A program made the position numbers and the translations under genes. A stretch of DNA of 64,000 bases from Theristus sp. LFF4_11 (Eukaryota; Nematoda; Chromadorea; Monhysterida; Xyalidae), in assembly GCA_030248135.1 (NCBI GenBank), contig JASANC010004433.1, forward strand, positions 1 to 64,000, read 5' to 3'. The notes below the pieces were generated by a model. That model did not search any database and was not told where the DNA came from. It saw nothing but the letters and a program-made list of their open reading frames with translations. Positions within the stretch are counted from its first letter, which is position 1. Each line of letters begins with the position of its first letter. Positions 47,501 through 57,700 of the stretch are shown here, piece after piece.

Positions 47501-49692
47501 TTCGCAACTCAGCATGCAAGATGAAAACGACGCGCTACGCGAACGCCAATCAAAATTACTCACTGAACTCCGCGATGATTTGATGCGCAAAGCAAAAGTA
47601 AATTTTATTCATTCTAACAGTAAAGACAGTTGTCCGCTTCAAACCAAGCTCAAACCACTCATGCACGCAAGCATGAAGCCGCCCAATTTTACTGCAACCA
47701 AAGATTCCACTACCACCAATAACCCTGACGACGGTGATATCTTCTACGATGCCCCTGAACAAATTGAACAATGCACTCCTGACTGCAAAGATGAATTCTC
47801 AGCTAATATTGATAATCTAATTCCTAACTACAGCCAAAAGCGCCGGAAACAGAAAAAGTCAACACCGCCCATGCTAGTGCGCACTAAACCTTTACAGCAC
47901 GTATTGCATCAATCCATTCTAGAAACCATCAATCCATTTGTGCACTCAAAAACTGTTCGTAATGCGGTGTCTATATTAAAATCTTTGTGTTTTATTTTTG
48001 TGTTGGCTGCTCTGTTAATAATTTTTGGTGTTGTCTTGAAGAAGCTGAATCGCGTTGATACTAATTGTTTGAAACTTCCTGAGAACCCGAAACATGTTTT
48101 TATTAGCGTTGCACGGATAGTTGACGCCCAGAAATCCAAATCGAAGCTTGAGTCACAAGTGTTAAACGCAAACACAAAACAGGTTCGACAAGAAAAATGC
48201 ACGACACACTGTTTGCTTTGGAATCCCCCTGTTGAAATGTTTCAGAATTTTTGTTCAAAAAGCTTTCCGCAAACGAATTATCAGCGCGCATCGCTCATGA
48301 CATGGAAAGAACTGTTGTCAAAAATCCGCATTTGCGACTTTTTGAATTTTGCCCGTACCCCAGAAAAACCGCCGTTGCTTTGTCAGCGGTGAGTAAAAAA
48401 ATAAGTATGTCAAAAATCGGGTGCCAAAAAAAAGATGTCCGTTCTCTCAACCTGTTTGAAATGTTTTTGTCATGTTATGTTACAGTTGCTTTGTTGTTGT
48501 CTTTTTTTTTATTTTCTTTGAGTATCTACAAAACTTGAGGTCAAGTTTTAATTGAGAATGAGCGTGGGTGTCAGTTGCTTGATTTCGACGTGATCTGTGA
48601 GAAATTTTGAAGCAACGAATTTGTGTGACAATTATTGCCGCTAAAAACATTGAAAGTTTGTTCTTTTTAGGCATTGTTTCGTTTTGTTGCTCTGACTTGT
48701 ACATTTGAATTATATTCACTGTTGATGCCGTTTCTGTGTTTTCGATTACTCCCTCGATCCTACAGACTTGAGGACAAGTCTAATTGAGAATGAGCGTATA
48801 GTATAATGTGTAAATATACTTGCTGTTATTTTGTCTATAATGTTTACGGTAACACGGTCTTACATCATGTCAGTATTAACATTCATATTATCATCTATTA
48901 AACGCTCTATGTTAACTTTCTTAGTTAACTTTCTATGTTACCTTTCTATGTTAACTTCCTTGTTAACTTTCTATGTTACCTTCCTCTGTTAACGTTCTCT
49001 GTTAACGTTCTCTGTTAACTTTTGTTCTTGAATTTATTTATAGTACATGTGCACGTATATCTGGCTGCTGTCTATACTGCTGTCTGGCTTAAAACAAGCG
49101 TTGTTAACATTCTACGTTAGCAAGCGCAGTTTTGCGCATGCTTTTTATGATGACCATTTCTCTTCCTTTACAAAAACACTAAAACAACAACAACACCTAC
49201 GCAAACATCTGAGCTCCTATATAAAGCGATGAATCTTTGACTCTGGGGGCACACATTTGGCATTCGGCATCCGTGAGGCATTCGGCATCCGTGAGGCATT
49301 CGTGGTAGTTTCGGTGGCAGTCTTGGTTTAGTTGTTTGAAAGTCAGTCTCGTGTAGTCCACTATGTGACAGTCAGTTAAAAGGTATTCAGAAGGGTTCGG
49401 CTGTCAGTTTATAATTGAGTCTTTTCTGGTCTTCATCAGTCTTTGACGGTCTTAGTGGTGTGTAGAAGCCCTACACCCAGAACAGGTACCGATCCACCTC
49501 AACCTCGAACCCCCAAAAAACACTTTATAAAGTTGTCTTCAGGTGTTCGTGATGCAACAGTTTGAGCCAGGCATGCAGTACCGAAGTGAACAACCACTGG
49601 CCGGTCAACAGCAGCTGGCGCAGCTGGCCAGGCCGACGCCTCAAGCGCCCCCGGGGCCACCTGGCCAGCAACAACCCCCGCCACAATACTGA
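38556..49692 (+). CDS. slo-1: BK (Slowpoke) calcium-activated potassium channel alpha subunit
   Basis: 29 exons in phase, about 1,159 aa. Exons: 38556-38635, 38817-39013, 39258-39397, 39474-39535, 39623-39725, 39806-39917, 40029-40180, 40296-40466, 40580-40671, 40752-40862, 40994-41099, 41208-41360, 41471-41530, 41600-41695, 41797-41909, 42003-42155, 42227-42303, 42395-42475, 42714-42924, 43195-43306, 43381-43462, 43604-43746, 43826-43918, 44031-44169, 44361-44491, 44606-44800, 45010-45096, 45161-45238, 49543-49692. S0 is at 38860-38950 (KYWVFLLSS), S4 is [14 protein letters not shown], and the selectivity filter TVGYGD is in 40296-40466. RCK1 follows from HIVLCGYI and RCK2 from 43604. The calcium bowl DPDDDDEPN is in 44361-44491. 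Exon 42714-42924 is a Pro-rich linker between the RCK domains. The C-terminus [10 protein letters not shown] ends in a Gln/Pro tail. The channel couples voltage and calcium to K+ efflux at synapses and muscle. The last intron holds a complete LTR element. Confidence 0.97.
39105..39187. repeat. Small hairpin repeat in slo-1 intron
   Basis: GTGTTCCAGAAGTTC at the left faces GAACTTCTGGAACATCAC at the right around about 50 bp. The terminus resembles that of the element at 15883-16069. Probably a decayed MITE. Confidence 0.5.
45393..46123 (+). repeat. 5' long terminal repeat
   Basis: 731 bp, begins TATAGTATAATG and ends CACTTTA, not the usual TG...CA. It has a run of TTAACTTTCTATG-type direct repeats (45500-45620), a TATA box and twofold GGCATTCGGCATCCGTGA. 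The borders are set by comparison with the 3' copy. Confidence 0.92.
45814..45821 (+). promoter_or_regulatory. TATA box of the LTR
   Basis: TATATAAA inside the 5' LTR, about 300 bp before its end, followed by GCGATG. The same site is at 49218-49225 in the 3' LTR, where transcription would point into the last slo-1 exon. Confidence 0.6.
46124..46137 (+). promoter_or_regulatory. Putative primer-binding site
   Basis: TGGTAGCACCGACC directly abuts the 5' LTR. TGG complements the CCA end of a tRNA. The tRNA was not identified. Confidence 0.55.
46404..48392 (+). CDS. Gag-like polyprotein with zinc knuckle and membrane segment
   Basis: 662 aa from the ATG at 46404; the frame is open upstream to 46365. 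Residues about 70-240 look like a retrotransposon capsid domain ([12 protein letters not shown], then LREKFYPVL and [16 protein letters not shown]). A CCHC knuckle, [14 protein letters not shown], is at about 307-320. After a basic patch (QKRRKQKKS) comes a hydrophobic stretch, [17 protein letters not shown], at about residues 530-546, that could span a membrane. The last 100 residues are Cys-containing and unknown. The stop is preceded by CAGCGGTGAGT, a strong splice donor 3 bases before the stop codon, so the ORF may be spliced onward. No enzyme domains. Capsid and knuckle are family inference; the membrane segment is unusual for a Gag. Confidence 0.85.
   Translation: MSTSAAVSDLPITNREYRALTRDLKRSVACYNSCNKEIKTVLDSLSANIGTMQETNCMISDTSIMSSADLKFFTGKSQDFDEFASIFDIACNALQFDEAKKLRTLPVYLRENALEVYKELTPAQKATYADLITNLREKFYPVLNNRFSQMLLASRIHRQNETVEDFSREVKKLVQAAYPKLIKENLDELLLSNFLQKLNPNIRFYVSLQNPMNFNDAVTKAQLVEAQTILETGQSLKQFDPPSPSNINYLNFHDEPPPHSANQTNQLSVNDRITTLEQQLSQLLAYQHNFFSNNTFPSQPRSFTRRCFNCGSPYHLIARCPNKLSSAHSIHAHDNNHQLQKYSQSKNPAPAIVNFVSNENAETQEFSQLSMQDENDALRERQSKLLTELRDDLMRKAKVNFIHSNSKDSCPLQTKLKPLMHASMKPPNFTATKDSTTTNNPDDGDIFYDAPEQIEQCTPDCKDEFSANIDNLIPNYSQKRRKQKKSTPPMLVRTKPLQHVLHQSILETINPFVHSKTVRNAVSILKSLCFIFVLAALLIIFGVVLKKLNRVDTNCLKLPENPKHVFISVARIVDAQKSKSKLESQVLNANTKQVRQEKCTTHCLLWNPPVEMFQNFCSKSFPQTNYQRASLMTWKELLSKIRICDFLNFARTPEKPPLLCQR
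48797..49527 (+). repeat. 3' long terminal repeat
   Basis: 731 bp, same as the 5' copy but for one visible substitution. It is preceded by ACTTGAGGACAAGTCTAATT and GAGAATGAGCG, the expected position of the plus-strand primer. A very similar ACTTGAGGTCAAGTTTTAATT block at 48533 suggests a duplicated primer region. Confidence 0.92.
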
Positions 49693-50223
49693 TGCGTTTT
49701 TCAGTCAACATTCATCAGATCTCAAGCTTCATGACATGAGTTATATAATATTTTTTATTGTTGCATTCAAAGTTGACATTTACAAGTGCCCATTGCCGTT
49801 TTTTGTGTACACAAGCTACAGATTTTCATTGCCACTAAAAACTTACTCTTCCGTGAAAACGAAGCATATTCATTTGTTCGTCGTGTGTACAAAAAGAGAT
49901 ACCAATCAATAAACATGAATCGAACCAGTGAAAAACTATGCATCTGTGATATTGCGTGTGTCTCACATTTGTGTCGTGTGATCGCACAAGTTTGCTTGTC
50001 ATGCGGTCTTCAAAAATTATACATTTGAATGTTTTTTATTGTTATGCCTGAAATGCCAGTAAAATGGATTTAAAGTGAGAGTTGAGACAAGCAAAGGAAA
50101 CAAAACAATCTGGCCATAGATAATGGAAGATGGATAGTGATTTGATGAACAAGATGATAAATAGGCGTAATACATATGTGTATATGCGGATAATACAAGC
50201 GGCATTGATGCAATTCGAGTGTA
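49693..50223. other. Convergent 3' ends of slo-1 and phospholipase B-like gene
   Basis: No exon. It contains AATAAA-type signals on the plus strand (for example AATAAACATG near 49908), suited to the slo-1 3' UTR. Confidence 0.5.
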
Positions 50224-53200
50224 TTACAAGAACGGCTGGGCATGTCGACTCCACTTGACGATGACCGGCTGAAAGCGCCACGTGTCTGGCTGGCCGTGGT
50301 GTGCGACGCTGCCAGCAAAGCTCGCATTCAGCCAACTGAACGCAGGCACCTGCTCGAACGGGGGGCCGCCGGCTGCCACGAACTGCAGCTCGCTCATCAG
50401 CTCGCGGTTGGTCGCCTGCAAACAGATGCTGTCACTGACGTCTGTATTTTTTTGTGCACGTGTACTAGTTTGCTCCAACTTAACAGCCCTATTCTTGTGC
50501 AGACGCAGCTCATCCCATTACTCAACAGCTTGTTCAGCGACCACCGGCGTTTTTGCGTTGAGCTGTTCAGTGACTGAGAAAAAGTTACTCAGTTGTAAAA
50601 CGAATTATATGGGTGAACGTGAAACTGAAAGTGGATCAGGTTCAGGCGAATCTGGTCTGTTCTACTACTTAATTTAATACCGACAATACATGACAAAAGG
50701 TATTTATGGTTTTCAGTACAGAACGATTTCAAAACCCCAAACCAGTGGCACCTTTGCGTCTGTCGCCCCATAGGCGCTGTGTGCCAACTCCGAGAATGGA
50801 TACGTTCCGTTTGGATCGTTCAAGTCCGATCTTGCCGCGATCGCATTACGTGCACTGTACGGGGGCGTGCAGTTGCAGCGCGCCAACGGGTCTTCTTTGA
50901 AGTTGTTGTAACTGCAGAACGGGCGTTTGCTTCTTTAATATTCTGAGTTCACATGTTGTACACAACAGACCCAATGAAAGTCCACCAACCGCATCAGTTT
51001 CATCAAAGATCGCATGCAGTTCACTCGCGCTTGGTCTCGTTTGAAGATCAGTGCTCGTGGTGTACCGGCGTGCGTGTAGAAATCACCGTATTTCTGCGCC
51101 TGAAGGACACTTTGCGGTGAAACTGAAAATATCGTTATGTCAACCGCAACTGACCTTTTCAGGGAAGCCAGTAACGTTGTAATTCTCTGCGAAGTACGGC
51201 ACATTGTAGCTCGCCCAATATCCCTGTGCGGCTAATGTGCCAGTCATGTCCTCAGTGTGCACGTGCCCTCTGAAATTCTATTGGCAACTATTGTAAAGAC
51301 TCGAATCTGTTAGTTCTAAAATGCTCCGAACTTGAAAATCACACAACAGAAAAACACAAACAAACACACGGAATCTGTTCGGCAATCCAAAATAAATCCT
51401 TGTGTGTGACAGGCGATATCGGTTGACCGGGCACAAACTTCTTGTAATCAACCACCATGAACTGGTTGTTGTACCTAACAATCAACAAACCATGTTAATT
51501 TGAACTAATTAATTTGAACTAAAATGAACTAAACTTACTGAACTATTTTTTACAGTTATTAACCAACTACACAATTGCTCAGTCCACTCAGTCGTCAGTT
51601 TACGCACGTTCCCGAGTTTTCCTTGGCGAACGTGTTTGCCCAGCCGGGCGCACTGTTCGCCAGCCGGTTCGCCACCATCGTGCGCATCCACGTGAACACC
51701 GACGCAGGCCTGATGTGCTGCTTGGCCAGCGTCTCGTTGCCATTGCCGTTCGTCGTTTCCGTTACCACCTGCCGTCATTTGCACGTACATTGTGATTTGA
51801 TGCGTAATTTTGTTTGACAACCAAAAAGGCCGACGAACAAATGTTGACTGCGCTAAACTAAACCAGTTTGGATGAAGTGATGTAGTAATCGTCCAATGAC
51901 GACAATAGACCAGGATACGATGAAAACGAGATCGCCTTTGACGCGACGTCTGACAAAAGAAACCGTGATTATTTTTCCATTCTGAATCAAGAAGCGATTA
52001 TTATTGATTGAGCCATACAAACACTGTGTGCACTATGAAGAACGCTTAACTCAAGTCGGACTTCACCTGAAACCATAAACAACGTGCGCACCTCTGTAGT
52101 TCAGTTTGTACATTTTCAGCGTACGCAGCATGAAGTTATAGTAGACCCAGGTGTTGTGCGCCACAAAGAAATCGCTGAAGTCAGCAGTCGGCTTGATGAG
52201 CACCGAGCACGATGCGACTTTCTTCACAAAGTCCGCCGGTTTATCCAACGCCATCTCGACGTCCTCGAGGTCGCCGGCAAGCTGTTGAAACCTGCAATGG
52301 TATTCCGATTTTATTGTTTGGCAAAGTCTGACGATTAAAAACATTACAAAAATCTGTTACAGCAGCATTGGATTGAGATTCAAGTTGATTTGCATCGTTT
52401 CAGGCAGCTTTCCGGTTGAGTTTAACGCCAGGAAGGCGTCTTCGAGACCACTCAGCTGGTACAACAGCAGCTCGATCTAAAATGAGGTCAACTGACAGCT
52501 CAAATAAGTCCAAGCAACAATATTTTGCTGATTTTAAATTAAATAATGCCCCCCCCCCTCCAAAAAATAACAGCAGACGCACCTGTCTCCAATAAGAGTC
52601 GCCTCTGTTTGCGTCGATCTGTTGCAGCATGTAGTTCATGTTCTGCTCGAAGAACGTCGTCAGCCTGCCACAGTATTCGGCCAACTCAGAGCGCGGCGCC
52701 TGACAGTCGGTGTAGTAGGTGTTGCGGATGTGCAACTGAATCAGCTCGTGGCTCACCGACGCTGAACTTTCCATTGGGTAATTGATAAAAAACGATACGA
52801 CCGTTGTTTCTGGTGCAAGCAAACGCATCATCCCATTTTGGGTCGCAACTAAAACTGATGACATACCCTCAGCAACACCGGCAGCGTACGCTTGCACGAT
52901 GTCTGGCTGTCGTGACGAGCTGATCAACTCCAAATAGGACCACCTAGTTTGAAAACAGCATTGCATTGAAACATGCAAATCGCGAAACGCTTTTGCATGG
53001 TGTGAATTTCTTCTCGCCAACGCAAATTACTTATCAAAAAAGCCCAACAACGTGTACCCAGTAGCATTGATGCTGTTTTTCAAGCGCGCACTGGCCGCTC
53101 GCGTAGCGTTGGTCGCATTCAAACGACATTCGTGCGTGCGCGCCGCGAACACAACATTCCTGGTGGCATCGTAGCAAACGACCGATCGACGCGTGTCCTC

Positions 53201-53329
53201 CGATGGCTCCGTGGCAGTGTGGTCGCCTGCGTGCGCACCGGTCGTTGGTTCGACTCCCACCGAGGGCCATTGGCCGACGCTAACACTAATGGCAACTGAC
53301 AAAATCAGCAGATGTGAACAGCTCATCAT
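50224..53329 (-). CDS. Phospholipase B-like (PLBD) lysosomal hydrolase
   Basis: Twelve exons: 53031-53329, 52867-52943, 52583-52761, 52361-52476, 52092-52291, 51864-51949, 51608-51768, 51370-51474, 51155-51269, 50990-51099, 50752-50911 and 50224-50415. All phases fit, 599 aa (human PLBD2 589). Signal peptide: MMSCSHLLILSVAISVSVG. Family motifs: WSYLEL, QAYAAGVAEASVSHELI, the ASCSVLIK segment whose Cys is the presumed autoprocessing and catalytic residue of this Ntn-hydrolase family, VAHNTW, ISFSSYPGLLSSLDDYY, VANRLA, YNNQFMVVDYKKF, VPYFAENYNVTGFP, KYGDFYTH and, near the end, HHGQPDTWRFQPV. Several NxT/S sites fit a secreted or lysosomal glycoprotein. PLBD1 versus PLBD2 cannot be decided. The substrate of this family is still debated. 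Confidence 0.95.
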
Positions 53330-54721
53330 TTGTTTGCGTTCACTGTTCTGGTTGTCATTACATGTTGAACAACTTGTGGCACTGGTATAGTGTACTCAGA
53401 TCAGTTGGCAGCTTTGGTCAGTTGCCTTACCGATTACATAACAACATGTTTTACGTGTTTATGAACTTGATCAACACATTGACCATGTTGTTTGTTTATG
53501 TTTAACGTCCGAAGATAAAGTAAACATGCAAAAAACTGGAGCACCTACTTCCGAACCAAAACGAAAATTGTTTGCAGTGTAAACAAATACTGAAATAAAA
53601 AGGACGCCATTCCAAGTATACTGGAAATGTTTGGGGCAAGCGTTTGGCTAGCTATTTTTAGTTAGAAATTGGGCCAAAAATTTGATTTGGCTGTTCCGAT
53701 ACATTATGATAAATTCAACCTGTAAAATGTTTTTTTCAATTAAAACAATACTAAATGGTGCACTGCCCAACATTTTTTTCAAGTTGTTATTTCGCATATT
53801 GGCATTGTGTATACCATTTGGTTTAAAAAGACAACAAGTAAATGTGAAAAGGTTCACGTGGAAAGTGCAAAACGTGAAACGTTATAAATGACACAAAATA
53901 TAGCAATAATATTACATTAAGTCAAAAAGTAAAACAATATTGAACGAAGCATAAAGCAAGCTGTCGCTGCAAGATCGATGAGACATTGCTTGAAAAATTA
54001 AGAAAATAAATCATAAAACAAGTAATGAACAACAACATATTTTGGCGATTCTTAGCAGCAGTATTATGATAGCTCATGAAGTGTTTTAAAAGCAGCATTG
54101 TGAAATCAAAATCAAAAACAATAAACTCTTTCAACTTTTTCAATTTAGTACACGGCAGTAAACATCATTTTAAGACTAGGCAACGTTTTAATACTTTTAC
54201 AAAAACTTTGCAGAACAAAAAAAAACGAATCGAATTGTAGCTGGAACCGAAACTAAAGAACGATCCACTCTACAACCCTTCCCAAGTACAAGCCAAGACA
54301 ATCAGAGGAATTTGAATTAAAACAGCATTGATACACAGCATGCAAAAAGGAGCTGATCGAATGAAAAACAACCTATCTATCTATCTATCATCTAACAAAT
54401 ATAAACAGCAAATGATAACATAAAATTAAAATAGGTGCAAAACCAAAATTCAAGTGTGTACTGAAGTTAAACAATCTCTGCGTATGAGCTGCGTTGTGCT
54501 AGAAGCCCATCAAAGCATAAATTTAAAAATCAAAATCTGCTACAAGAGCCCAAACACTAAATGAATACGAAAAGCAGGACAAATTGTTAATAAAGTAAAA
54601 ACTCTCTCAAACCCCGTTGCTGTTAAATTGTTATATCAACTGATTCATAAATTTCACTGATAAACCCATAAATCAACAAAACACTTCGCTCAAAGAAGTC
54701 GTACAATGTCAACGAGCCAAC
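53330..54721. other. Intergenic between PLBD and unc-115
   Basis: AT-rich, no exon supported. It includes the PLBD upstream region, the probable unc-115 3' UTR and a short CTAT microsatellite near 54374-54389. Confidence 0.5.
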
Positions 54722-57700
54722 TCAAAACAGTTTAGCTTTGCGTTTCATGTTGATGCGCTTCCAATCCGGAAGTTTGTAGAATTCTAACGGCGTCATACCA
54801 AAAATTTCCTCAAATTCTTCTTTGCACAAATGGCGCTGAAAAAAATATGGTGAAAATATGATTTGAAAAGCGTCTCTGAAAAGCAACCTAATCACCTTTT
54901 AAGCAAGTTTAAGAACAGTTCGAGATAATCCCTGCTAACCTCTAGATGACATCGATCAGCATCGTCAGGCAGCTTTTTGTTGTTTGACGTGATTTGCTCG
55001 TATGGATAGATCTGAAAAACAGGGCAGCATACCGTTTTGGCGTTCACACAGCAAAATTCGCTTGAAAGTGCGTTTTCGACAGACGACAGAAATATAGACG
55101 AAACATATAAGCAGTACCGTTGGTGGTTTCGACATGTCCGGCAACGAAGTGCGCATCTGCTTTGGAACGACACCCGGATGTGCCGGCTGGAAGCGTGCGA
55201 TGTCCAGGGTGCCTGTGAAACGAAACCAAACGTAGATGTCAGCTCATTCAAATTGGCACTTGTCTATGAATGGACACACCCAGCTACATGGATCTACCAC
55301 TTGCACAGAACATCTGCATTTATGCTACCTGTGTTTCGTGGCACCAAAGACACGGCGGTGCCTCCGACCACGGTCGACGTTGGCGGCAGTGTTGCGCCGG
55401 GACTCATGGTGCCTGGAAAAGCCGATGGCCTCACAAACGTTCTGATCAACTGTATTTGAAAAACGTATAAAAATCACGGTTATATTCTGAGAAACGAGCG
55501 AACCGCGTGAATAATGCGAGCTGTCCATTGTATCATACGAGGCCATTGCGCCCTAAAAAAGTTGAAACATTTGAGAAACAAACATCAAATGAAAACCGAA
55601 CTCCACAGAATTCCAGTTCTATGAACTCACGTAGAATCCATTCGAGCCGACGGGCAGCGTGGCCGACTTTGCCGCCAGCCCGTAACCGGGTTTCGGAACT
55701 GAAGTAAAAAAACTAAAAGTTATATGCACGTACATCTTCATCTCTCAACTCAAAAAACTTGGAAAAAATGCGCACCGTCCATTTCAGAGTAAGGTATCAC
55801 AGTGGTCGCCGCGCGATCCTGGTACCATTCCGGGTGCTCCCACGGTCTCGGGCGATTGGAATAGCGCGACGGAGCTGAAGGAAACAAATAAAAGACAAAT
55901 ATAAACTGCTTAAAAGTTGCTTGCCTTTCAGTCTGCGTGCAAATCGTAAGCCATGAATGAGCTCAACTCAACACAGAAAACGCACAGGCATTAATCGGTG
56001 TCTCATAGCGACATCTGAGGTGTGGCATCTTCTTCGCTGACGCCGTGCGACTGGCAGACCTGACATGTTGCATCAAACGGTGATGAAACTTTAAACAACT
56101 CGTTTGTTAAACATACGAAAAACTTGAAGAACAGCATCAAAGATGGGAATTGAAGAAATGTACCTTGGATCCCAATGAAGTGGAAGATGTGCTTTTTTGG
56201 CTTGTTCTTCCAAATCCGCCTTGATCACGTGCGCAATCGACGATTCGTTCTCAAACTGGCTCAGAACCTGTTTACAAACAAATTTGATTTGTACGATTTA
56301 TTTACTACCACTGAACACGTACTCGAATTAGGCTCGTCATCTCAAAATTAGTTTTTTTGAAGAAAAATTTCAGTCACTTTACTGAGTTAATTGAGTAAGT
56401 TTTTGCGAAAGTATGTATTTTGCACTTAACTTTGGCCGGGCACGGCCACAAAAAAATTCTTGTAGCGTAAGTAAAGCGACAGATAAGACAGGTGGATTCA
56501 TTTTTTAAAAACAAGTCATGAATAGAAACAAGATAAGACAGGTGGATTCATTTTTTAAAAACAAGTCATGAATAGAAACACAAAAATTCGAAAAACGATT
56601 TTTGGGTTATTCAACAACAGTATTTTCTAAATCTCGTCGGATGTTTCGAATTAGTTTGGGTGTTTTATTTTTGTGATTTTGAATGTGATTTGCGCAATCT
56701 CTAGTTGTGATTTTGATTTTGCAACAAATCCAAGTTTCAATTCACACAAAAAAAATTCTACAGCACAGGATTATGATGAGAAGTTTCTGCCAAGCTTTGA
56801 AACTTTTGATGGTGCCGGAAGAAGTGAGGGAAAGGCGATTAAAATCGGTTTTTGACATCCAATGCGCACGACATTTGTCTCTGTTAAACCACGCCATCAA
56901 ACCTCACACAGACTCACCTCTAGCATACGCCGCTCATTCTTCAGGGTCAAAAGAAACATTACCATGGGATGTTCACTTTGCAAAGCCAAATCAACAACAG
57001 TGACGTTCGAATCATTTTACCCATCATGGTGAAGGAATTATTATTCTATCCAAAAGCACACTGAAAAGAAATGTGCGTGTCATAAGAAACGTACCTGCTC
57101 CTGTCTGTGCAGTTTCTCCTGTCCACCTTCGTCTGCAGCATCCACTTCATCTTCATCCTCCCCGAGGTCCTCCACTGATGACGACGACAGACGCCGTTTC
57201 AGTTCTGCAAAGACACACGGCTTGCTACCTTGACGGAAAGCTAGAATTCGAAAACGGACATTTAACTAAAGCAACAAAGGAAAGACAGCGCCTACGCAAG
57301 CTAGTCAATAAAAACTACGAACGAGATGAATAAAATGCTGTTTCAGTTTTACCACGAGACTCCCACTCCGCACAGCGCGACAATCACATCAATTGTGGTC
57401 GCAAACTGGTGAATAAAAACTCATTTTTCGAGAAAACACACGAAAGCGTGCCGACCTTCGACGGCATACGGATACGGAGGCGCAGGGAAGTCGTCGCGCT
57501 CGATCGGAGGCACCCAGCTGTCCTCGGGCACGTGCCCGCCCGGGTAGTGCGCCATCTCAATCGGCTCTTCGTTGTCCATGTGCGGCGACTTCGGACGAGG
57601 GTGCTCGTCCTCGAGCGCTTCCTCTGCAACAGTGCAAAACGCACGAAATTCATGTCACCAGAGGACAGCGGTGACACGGGCACAGCGAAACAAAACGTTG

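Larger units (their letters stand above)
45393..49527 (+). mobile_element. Gag-only LTR retrotransposon in the last slo-1 intron
   Basis: 4,135 bp with two 731-bp LTRs that differ at one position I could find (near 45538), and the 5-bp duplication TAAAG outside (45388-45392 and 49528-49532). The internal region has a primer-binding-type site starting TGG at the LTR edge and one gag-like ORF (46404-48392). No protease, reverse transcriptase, RNase H or integrase is present. It must depend on a relative elsewhere. LTR identity means a recent insertion. It lies in slo-1 sense orientation, and its right end is 15 bp from the last exon (10 bp beyond the duplication). Confidence 0.93.

Noticed and set aside
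52400..53020. 206-codon minus-strand open frame as one uninterrupted exon
   Set aside because: The PLBD reading frame needs introns at 52477-52582 and 52762-52866; the open read-through is accidental.
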